Of a stretch of 64,000 nucleotides of DNA, positions 53,863-60,356 are shown in pieces. Source of the DNA: Acinetobacter geminorum. GTDB lineage: Bacteria > Pseudomonadota > Gammaproteobacteria > Pseudomonadales > Moraxellaceae. A model generated the notes under the pieces. That model ran no database searches and was not told the origin of the DNA. It saw only the letters and a program-made list of their open reading frames with translations. The stretch lies in the NCBI RefSeq assembly GCF_013009345.1, contig NZ_JABELE010000014.1, forward strand, positions 51,304 to 115,303, given 5' to 3'. The position numbers were made by a program, and so were the translations under genes. Every line of letters begins with the position of its first letter. Position 1 is the stretch's first letter.

Positions 53863-55308
53863 ATGAAAATTATTTCTAAACCTCAACTTTTAAAAGACGT
53901 GGAATATAAACCAAGTAAATCTCTACAAGTGGGCAAAGAGTGGAGTTGGTTAAATCCAAAGCATGCAAAATTTGACGCAACAACTGTAGAAGGTGCATCG
54001 GCAGATAATCCAGCAAACTACTATGAAAGCTCACTTTCTGATTGGCATACTTTTGACAGTTTAAAAGCTGATATTGAATGTGATGTCGTGGTTATTGGCG
54101 GTGGTTTATTAGGTTCATCGAGTGCATTACATTTAGCTGAACAAGGCGTAGATACTGTTTTATTAGAAAAAAATCGCATTGGTAGTGCAGCTTCTGGCCG
54201 AAATGGCGGACAACTTACCCCCGGTTTAGCTCGCTGGGAAGCTCAAGAAATGGCCGATCGCTTAGGCTATGAAGATGCCAAAAAACTCTGGCATTTTACC
54301 TCTACAGAAGCGATGCAACTCATTGATGACATCTCGGAAAAATACCAACTTAACTTTGACCGAAAATATGGTCACATTACTGCCGCCGTTCATGAAGGAC
54401 ATTTAGTTGGCTTAACACAAGGCGCCGACGCACGAAAATATTTAGGTGAAGACCATACCCGCATTGTGGGTAAACATGAACTCATGGACTATATTAAGTC
54501 TGATTATTATACGGGCGGTTTAATTGATGAGTTGGGTGGACAAATCCATCCTTTAGCTTTAAACCGTGGCTTAATTTATGGCTTTTGCCAAAACGGCGGT
54601 TCTGTCTATGAACAAACAGAAGTCATTTCAATAGAAGAAAAACCAGATGGTATTTATGTTCATACAGCAAATGCTGTCGTAAAAGCTAAAAAGTCTGTGG
54701 TGTTAGCGGTACATCATGCGTCATTTAAACTTTTATCAGAACAAAACAATACCACTATTCCATTTTATACTTATGTTGCAACCACCGCTCCGCTAGAGCT
54801 TGATACAAAAGAGCTTCTGCCATTTGGACATCCAGTTTATGACACTCAGTTCCAGATTGATTACTACCGCCCTGTGTTTAATAACCGTTTATTGTTTGGT
54901 GGACAAGGCACTGGCACATGTTGGGGACCAGAGAAAACTTTAAATTATCTAGAGCATCGAATTCATACAGTTTTCCCTCAAATTAAAAATCTAGAGATGG
55001 ATTTTGTCTGGAGTGGAACGACTGATTTAACGGTAAATGGTGCAGTCGATAGCCGTAAGTTTGGCAATAAATTCCCAATTTATGCTGTTCACGGCTGGAG
55101 CGGTCATGGTGTGGCGCAGACTGTTCGTATTGGTAAAGCCATCGCAAGTGATTTTGTCGGGCAATCTAATGACTTTGAAATGTTATCTAAAATTGACCAT
55201 CAAAATATTATGTTTGGTCGTACCCTTGCACCCGTTGTTATTCCACTCGCAAAAAGCATGTATGGAATCGGTGCAATGCTGAACCCTGGCAAAATGGTGT
55301 CTTTCTAA
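53863..55308 (+). CDS. FAD-dependent amine oxidase (PuuB/DAO-like)
   Basis: A 481-residue flavoprotein with the FAD motif VVVIGGGLLGSSSALHLAEQG at about 75-95, an N-terminal extension of about 70 residues, and the SAASGRNGGQLTPG motif of gamma-glutamylputrescine oxidases. The late VHGWSGHGVAQT segment binds flavin. Such enzymes oxidise an amine to aldehyde, ammonia and peroxide; the dehydrogenase at 48549 would take the aldehyde. No gamma-glutamyl ligase gene is present here, so the substrate may be a free amine. Confidence 0.83.
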   Translation: MKIISKPQLLKDVEYKPSKSLQVGKEWSWLNPKHAKFDATTVEGASADNPANYYESSLSDWHTFDSLKADIECDVVVIGGGLLGSSSALHLAEQGVDTVLLEKNRIGSAASGRNGGQLTPGLARWEAQEMADRLGYEDAKKLWHFTSTEAMQLIDDISEKYQLNFDRKYGHITAAVHEGHLVGLTQGADARKYLGEDHTRIVGKHELMDYIKSDYYTGGLIDELGGQIHPLALNRGLIYGFCQNGGSVYEQTEVISIEEKPDGIYVHTANAVVKAKKSVVLAVHHASFKLLSEQNNTTIPFYTYVATTAPLELDTKELLPFGHPVYDTQFQIDYYRPVFNNRLLFGGQGTGTCWGPEKTLNYLEHRIHTVFPQIKNLEMDFVWSGTTDLTVNGAVDSRKFGNKFPIYAVHGWSGHGVAQTVRIGKAIASDFVGQSNDFEMLSKIDHQNIMFGRTLAPVVIPLAKSMYGIGAMLNPGKMVSF

Positions 55309-55330
55309 TCTTAAAAAGATCTCTTTTTCT

Positions 55331-55370
55331 AAAAAAGGATTCGTGCAGTTTTGTGCGAATCCTTTTTTAT
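55331..55370 (+). terminator. Terminator after the amine oxidase gene
   Basis: AAAAAAGGATTCG pairs with CGAATCCTTTTTT, 13 bp, with a T-run in the 3' arm. Confidence 0.88.
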
Positions 55371-55456
55371 TTAACTGAGTAAAATCCTTTTCAAACTAGG
55401 TTATCCCTAACCAATCTATTACAATAGCGCCAGCTTTTTAATTCAGCGCATATATT

Positions 55457-56815
55457 TTGAGCAACTCATCTTCCCAATTAAAACGTGGACTTAAAAATCG
55501 TCACATCCAGTTAATCGCTATGGGTGGTGCTGTCGGGACAGGTTTATTTTTAGGTTCTGCACAAGTCATCCAGTCCGCTGGTCCTTCTATTATTTTAGGT
55601 TATGCCATCGTTGGTTTGGTTGCATTTTTAATTATGCGCCAAATGGGTGAAATGATCGTAGAAGAACCTGTGGTCGGCTCTTTTAGTTACTTTGCACAAA
55701 AATATTGGGGAAGATTCCCCGGTTTTTTATCGGGCTGGAACTATTGGGTAGTTTACATTCTAGTTGCAATGACCGAGCTGACAGCAGTCGCTAAATATGT
55801 ACATTACTGGTGGCCCCATATTCCCGCTTGGATATCAGCTTTATTTTTCTTTGTTCTAGTCACATGTTTGAACTTGGGCAATGTTAAATTTTATGGTGAA
55901 TCTGAGTTTTGGTTAGCTATTATTAAAGTCGCTGCTGTCATTTCGATGATTGTGTTTGGTCTATATTTATTGATTACAGCGGGTAGTGACTCTATCGCTA
56001 GCGTCTCAAACCTATGGCAACATGGCGGATTTTTCCCGCATGGGTTCTCGGGCCTATTTTATATGCTCGCCTTTTTAATGTTTGCTTTTGGCGGTATTGA
56101 ACTAATTGGAATGACTGCTGCTGAAGCTGAAAATCCTGAAAAAAGCATTCCACAAGCCATTAACCAAGTCATCTTTCGAATCTTGATTTTCTATGTGGCT
56201 TCGCTTGCTATCATCATGTCGCTTATTCCGTGGAATCAGCTTGACCTCGGTGGTTTAGATAAAAGTCCATTTGTGATGATTTTTAGCCAGCTTGGTATTG
56301 GTTGGGCAGCACATTTGCTTAACTTTATTATTTTAACAGCCGCACTGTCTGTTTATAATAGCGGTATGTACGCAAACAGTCGTATGTTATATGGTCTAGC
56401 AGTACAAGGCCATGCATCCAAAATTTTTACAAAAGTCAGCAAACAAGGGGTTCCAACACCTGCTGTTATCTTTTCTTCTATTCTGATTTTCGGTTGTGTA
56501 TTGCTGAACTACTTTATCCCAGAAGAAGCTTTAAGCTATCTCATGTACATGGCCGTGACTGCACTGGTTTTAAACTGGGCAATTATTAGCTTTACGCATT
56601 TAAAGTTTAAACGTGCCATGAAACTTGAAAATAAAGTTGCCAAGTTCCCTGCTCTATTTTCACCTTTAAGTAACTATATCGTTTTGATTTTTATTGGCAT
56701 GATTTTATATATCATGTGGACTCAAGGGTTTGAAAAATCAGTTATTTTAATTCCAATCTGGATTACATTCATGTTTGGGCTATATAAATTTCTAAGTTGG
56801 AAAAAAGCACTCTAA
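55457..56815 (+). CDS. Amino acid permease (AAT family)
   Basis: A 452-residue 12-helix permease of the AroP/ProY/CycA group. Helix 1 reads AMGGAVGTGLFLGSA and a FGGIELIGMTAAEAENP loop is present. The frame begins at TTG, with no ATG until residue 22 inside helix 1, and no clear ribosome site is seen, so TTG at 55457 is the best but uncertain start. It stands between two terminators as a single-gene unit. It is a paralogue of the permease at 43473. The substrate is unknown. Confidence 0.8.
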   Translation: MSNSSSQLKRGLKNRHIQLIAMGGAVGTGLFLGSAQVIQSAGPSIILGYAIVGLVAFLIMRQMGEMIVEEPVVGSFSYFAQKYWGRFPGFLSGWNYWVVYILVAMTELTAVAKYVHYWWPHIPAWISALFFFVLVTCLNLGNVKFYGESEFWLAIIKVAAVISMIVFGLYLLITAGSDSIASVSNLWQHGGFFPHGFSGLFYMLAFLMFAFGGIELIGMTAAEAENPEKSIPQAINQVIFRILIFYVASLAIIMSLIPWNQLDLGGLDKSPFVMIFSQLGIGWAAHLLNFIILTAALSVYNSGMYANSRMLYGLAVQGHASKIFTKVSKQGVPTPAVIFSSILIFGCVLLNYFIPEEALSYLMYMAVTALVLNWAIISFTHLKFKRAMKLENKVAKFPALFSPLSNYIVLIFIGMILYIMWTQGFEKSVILIPIWITFMFGLYKFLSWKKAL

Positions 56816-56822
56816 TATTCAA

Positions 56823-56855
56823 AAAAGGCTTATTCAAACTGGATAAGCCTTTTAT
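56823..56855 (+). terminator. Terminator after the permease gene
   Basis: AAAAGGCTTAT/ATAAGCCTTTT, 11 bp, closing a loop of 9 bases with a T-rich end. Confidence 0.85.
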
Positions 56856-57190
56856 CATTTACCATATTGTCACCCTAAGCAACTTCAGAAAATCTATTCA
56901 AAAAACCATTCACATTCTATTCATCATTATTGAATTGCTCTCTGCTAGACACATGGATATGTAAACCTTAGTCATTCTAAGCATTGGTATTTAATGAGAT
57001 AATTATTAAAGTACAAGTGTTTACATGATCTATAAATATTTGTGTCAATGTTCAGCTAAAATCAAAGCAGACCAGTTATCGTTACGATCACTCAATAGGC
57101 AAAAGATACTGCATCGCAAGACAGGCTCTTTACCCACTTTACTGATTTAGCCGTCAACTGTGTCACTCAATGATGAAGACAGGAAATTTT
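56856..57190. other. Non-coding gap of 335 bases
   Basis: I see no supported gene, RNA or repeat here. It must carry the promoter of the glycine-zipper gene. Confidence 0.5.
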
Positions 57191-57550
57191 ATGGAAAAAG
57201 CTCTGCAATGTCCTAAGTGTGGTTCTACAGAAATTGAAGCACGTGACCATGACAAATTACTTAGAACAACTGGCGGTGTTTTACTCACAGCTGCTGGCAC
57301 AACGGCAGGCACTGTAGGTGGTGCTGCGACTGGTGCTACTGTTGGAGCAGCTATTGGTACTGTTGCTGGTCCTTTAGGTGTAATTGTTGGCGGAACTGTA
57401 GGGACTTTTGTTGGTGCCATTAGTGCAGGAATTACTGGCGGTGTAGTTGGTAATATTTTTGGTAAGAAAGCTGGCGTAATAATCGACAAGAATATTTTTC
57501 AAGATTATCGCTGTCTAAAATGTAAATACCGTTTTAAGCAAAAGAAGTAA
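57191..57550 (+). CDS. Zinc-ribbon/glycine-zipper small membrane protein
   Basis: A 119-residue protein. CPKC near residue 8 and CLKC near residue 109 could form a split zinc ribbon. Between them lies a Gly/Ala/Val-rich hydrophobic stretch (about 30-98) with repeated GxxxG spacing, a glycine-zipper that could insert in membranes. AGGAAA lies before the ATG at 57191; an ATG 21 bases upstream is less well placed. It adjoins the type VI island, facing it tail to tail. The function is unknown; a membrane stress or channel-like role is only a guess. Confidence 0.68.
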   Translation: MEKALQCPKCGSTEIEARDHDKLLRTTGGVLLTAAGTTAGTVGGAATGATVGAAIGTVAGPLGVIVGGTVGTFVGAISAGITGGVVGNIFGKKAGVIIDKNIFQDYRCLKCKYRFKQKK

Positions 57551-57592
57551 TATTTATATAAATTAAGTTCAGGTTTAATTTATTTTTAAAGT

Positions 57593-57626
57593 AAGGAAAG
57601 TAAGCAACTTTAGTTACTTTCCTTTC
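57593..57626. terminator. Probable terminator after the glycine-zipper gene
   Basis: AAGGAAAGTAA pairs with TTACTTTCCTT (11 bp) around a 10-base loop. The following T-run is short. Confidence 0.6.
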
Positions 57627-57758
57627 CCATTCGTCCTTATGTTTCCTATCACAAAGAAATAAAGAATAATCTAATAACATCTTTGATCGACACTATTTTT
57701 ATATTTAGTTAATCTGGTTCAATAATAGACATGTAGATTAATTTAATTTTTAAAATTC

Positions 57759-58112
57759 TTACTGAACTGTAAAAGTATAAGTTTTATTAATTTCATTACT
57801 ACCACCTCCATAAAAACCCACCCAAATTTTTATAGAAAATGACCCCTTATATTTTGGTTTTCCTTTGATCTCTATAATATTGTATCTAGATAAATCATTT
57901 TCTGGTTTAACTGTAATACCAAGATCTTCGGGAATATCTGTAGTTAATTCAGCATCTTTATCTACAACCTTACCTCCAGAAATCTGAATAAGTTGTCTAT
58001 ACTCCTGATTCACATGAGCTATAGGCAAACTATCAGGAGTAATTGTATATTTCTTACCACAACCTGTAAGCATCAATAATACTGAGAAAATAGCGATAAT
58101 TTTAATTTTCAT
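57759..58112 (-). CDS. Periplasmic lipoprotein, candidate T6SS immunity (copy 3)
   Basis: A 117-residue lipoprotein: signal MKIKIIAIFSV..., lipobox LTGC with Cys18, then a small beta-rich domain (YTITPDSLP...YGGGSNEINKTYTFTV) resembling Ig-like or putative-immunity folds. By hand alignment it differs from copy 1 at 29 of 117 positions. Its ATG overlaps the stop of an effector-gene fossil, the same TAATG arrangement found between the intact effector and copy 1. It likely guarded against a lost sister effector. Confidence 0.75.
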   Translation of the reverse strand: MKIKIIAIFSVLLMLTGCGKKYTITPDSLPIAHVNQEYRQLIQISGGKVVDKDAELTTDIPEDLGITVKPENDLSRYNIIEIKGKPKYKGSFSIKIWVGFYGGGSNEINKTYTFTVQ

Positions 58113-58190
58113 TAGAGTTTCTCCTTTTTAACAATTGAAGCAAAAAGCACTTTCTTTTCAAAATTAACTACCACGACCAAGAAGGCTTTC
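58112..58190 (-). pseudogene. Fossil 3' end of a second T6SS effector gene
   Basis: The minus strand encodes a 17-residue tail, NFEKKVLFASIVKKEKL and stop, identical at 14 of 17 positions to the C-terminus of the intact effector. It is preceded, after an 8-base deletion, by LGRG as in the effector. Upstream of this the similarity ends. The stop overlaps the next ATG as TAATG, exactly as in the intact pair. Confidence 0.82.
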
Positions 58191-58314
58191 AAATATTAAA
58201 ATTTATTGTTAAATTTGCATTGATAAAAATTGCAAATAAAAATAGCCTATAAATAAAACTATTTTTTGGGAAGAGTATTAAGTTAATTTTGGAACTTCTT
58301 AAAATTTAAAATAT

Positions 58315-58686
58315 TTATTTCTCAACTTTGAGAGTATAGGTTTTTTTGATTTCAGCACCACCACCACCGAAGAAATCAGCTCTTATCGTTATGAGATATT
58401 CTCCACTACATTTTGGAGTCCCCTTCACAACTAAAATATTATAGCCATTTGAATCATTATCTGGTTGAACAGTTATCCCAAAGTCTTTTGGAATATTCGT
58501 ATTTAATTCAGCATATTGATCGACAACCTTACCTCCTGATATTTCTATAGTTTTCTTATATTCTTGATTAACATGAGCTATAGGCAGGCTATCAGGTGTT
58601 ATCTTGTATTTTTTTCCACAACCTGTAAGTATCAATAATATTAAAAAAATAATAGAGCAAATATAGTGATTAGATTTCCCCATCAT
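58315..58686 (-). CDS. Periplasmic lipoprotein, candidate T6SS immunity (copy 2)
   Basis: A 123-residue lipoprotein with an LTGC lipobox and the same domain as copies 1 and 3, but a different signal peptide, FFGGGGAEIKK in place of YGGGSNEINK, and a Cys in the KGTPKCSGEY segment. It is the most diverged of the three. No effector fossil is seen directly upstream of it (58687-58753). The start may be the first or second Met. Confidence 0.75.
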   Translation of the reverse strand: MMGKSNHYICSIIFLILLILTGCGKKYKITPDSLPIAHVNQEYKKTIEISGGKVVDQYAELNTNIPKDFGITVQPDNDSNGYNILVVKGTPKCSGEYLITIRADFFGGGGAEIKKTYTLKVEK

Positions 58687-58753
58687 TAGTCTCTCTTATT
58701 CCTATTAAATGGATAGAAATTTCAATTTACTTATTACAAGTTAAAATCTCTTT

Positions 58754-59107
58754 TTACTTAACTGTAAAATTATAAGTTTTATTGATCTCATTACTACCGC
58801 CTCCATAAAAACCAGCCCAAATATGAATTGTAAATGTACCTTTATACTTTGGGGTTCCCTTGACTTCAATAATATTATAACCATCGAGATTATTAGCAGG
58901 TTGAACTGTTACTCCTAAATCTTCAGGTATATTTGTATTCAATGGTTGATCTTTATCAACGACTTTACCACCTTCAATATGAATCACTTGATAATATTTT
59001 TGATTGACCTGAGCAACTGGTAATTCGTCAGGTGTAATCGTATATTTCTTACCACAACCTGTAAGTATCAATAATATTGAGAAAATAGCAATAAGTTTAA
59101 TTTTCAT
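58754..59107 (-). CDS. Periplasmic lipoprotein, cognate immunity candidate (copy 1)
   Basis: A 117-residue lipoprotein (lipobox LTGC, Cys18) with a single small beta domain. Its ATG overlaps the effector stop by one base (TAATG), so the two are translationally coupled, the usual layout of effector and immunity. A periplasmic immunity protein implies that the effector works in the periplasm, for example on peptidoglycan. The cognate role is inferred from position. Confidence 0.8.
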   Translation of the reverse strand: MKIKLIAIFSILLILTGCGKKYTITPDELPVAQVNQKYYQVIHIEGGKVVDKDQPLNTNIPEDLGVTVQPANNLDGYNIIEVKGTPKYKGTFTIHIWAGFYGGGSNEINKTYNFTVK

Positions 59108-60354
59108 TAGAATTTTTCCTTTTTAACAATTAAAGCAAAAAAAACTTTCTTTTCGAAATTATATAGAGATATACCTCTACCGAGTCTTTGGGTGTTTTCC
59201 CCCCACGTAAACATTTTCAGTCGAACTTCAGTTTTATAAGGATCTGAAGAGTTTGTAATCGGCTGTCCTTTTATATCTCTTAATTTATCAGTCCAAACAA
59301 TCCAATGATCTGGAAAACTTTGAGTACCTGAACTAGTACCACTACTAAGAAGGCTTGCTGATATTAAGGTAATTACATAATAACCTTCACCAGCGTATCG
59401 GTTAATTTCACTTATTAAACTAGGACTATAACCATTAAAATAAAAGGGGTACGTTTTTAAGCCCTTAAAGCCTGTTTTCTTAAACCAGTTACTCAGTTCT
59501 GGCCAGGGTGTAATTCCTGCAACCTCTTGTTCAGGATCATTAAGTTTAAGAGCTAAATTCTCAGATTCACGTAAGCTTGCAAATGTGATCCAATCAATTG
59601 GAGGAATATTGGGTTCACCATTTGTTTTTTTATAAAAATTTCGGACTCTTCTGCATCCATTTATTGAAGGCTTAATTTCAAGCTGTCCAATTTTAGTTTG
59701 ACCCTTTTCCCATAGTTGTTTTACTGCTAATTTATAGTTAGACGGACTTAAATTAATTAAACAAAAAAAGTAAGCTGCTGGCCCACATAATGATGTTCTA
59801 TCTTGATCTGGAAGAGGTTCATTCAATCTCGACTGTAATCCAGCCTCAATTTGGGCTTTAGAAAAAGGATCTTTTGCCTCTCCTGGTTTACACCCAGAGT
59901 CAATACACTGAAAAATTCGATTTCGGTTTAAAGCAAGTTCAAAATCATTTTTAGAAACATCACCTTTAACAACTTTAGTGACAGCAGTTGACTCAACGTA
60001 TTTTGTTACTGGAATATTTTTATTCTTTTCATGATTTTGGTAAGGATAAGATTCAATTTTATCTGGAACAATATAATGACTAATCACTAAACTTTCTTGC
60101 CCTGAAGTAGTTAGTCGATATAAATTAAGAATAATGACACAATCTCTCAGTCTTTCTAGTCCTATTTTTGAGCTATCGATTTCGATCGATTTAGTTTGAT
60201 AAAGCTCATTACCTATTTTCTTAAAAGCAGTATCCTTAAAAAGAATAGCTGTCTCAGCTTGGTTGCGTACTGTGTTGTATATATAAATGTTATATTTTAA
60301 TAACTTAGGACTAACATTAGTTTTTAATACAACATATGGATAGAATTTTGTCAT
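59107..60354 (-). CDS. Putative T6SS effector, papain/C39-like cysteine hydrolase
   Basis: A 415-residue protein with no signal peptide, starting 2 bases after the vgrG stop. The N-terminal part (about 1-100) looks like a beta-sandwich with no PAAR motif. The C-terminal part has Cys190 in SLCGPAAYFF and His350 in FPDHWIVWTD, the order and spacing of papain- or C39-like peptidases or amidases. A third residue is not certain. Being followed by a lipoprotein immunity gene, it likely cleaves a periplasmic target such as peptidoglycan peptides. It is not a family I can name. Confidence 0.72.
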   Translation of the reverse strand: MTKFYPYVVLKTNVSPKLLKYNIYIYNTVRNQAETAILFKDTAFKKIGNELYQTKSIEIDSSKIGLERLRDCVIILNLYRLTTSGQESLVISHYIVPDKIESYPYQNHEKNKNIPVTKYVESTAVTKVVKGDVSKNDFELALNRNRIFQCIDSGCKPGEAKDPFSKAQIEAGLQSRLNEPLPDQDRTSLCGPAAYFFCLINLSPSNYKLAVKQLWEKGQTKIGQLEIKPSINGCRRVRNFYKKTNGEPNIPPIDWITFASLRESENLALKLNDPEQEVAGITPWPELSNWFKKTGFKGLKTYPFYFNGYSPSLISEINRYAGEGYYVITLISASLLSSGTSSGTQSFPDHWIVWTDKLRDIKGQPITNSSDPYKTEVRLKMFTWGENTQRLGRGISLYNFEKKVFFALIVKKEKF

Positions 60355-60356
60355 GA

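Noticed and set aside
57163..57489. Proline/threonine-rich open frame antisense to the glycine-zipper gene
   Set aside because: It is the mirror of a Gly/Ala-repetitive coding strand; low-complexity shadows like this are expected.
58687..58753. Possible effector fossil before immunity copy 2
   Set aside because: Reading both strands I found no match to the effector tail or to the TAATG overlap there.
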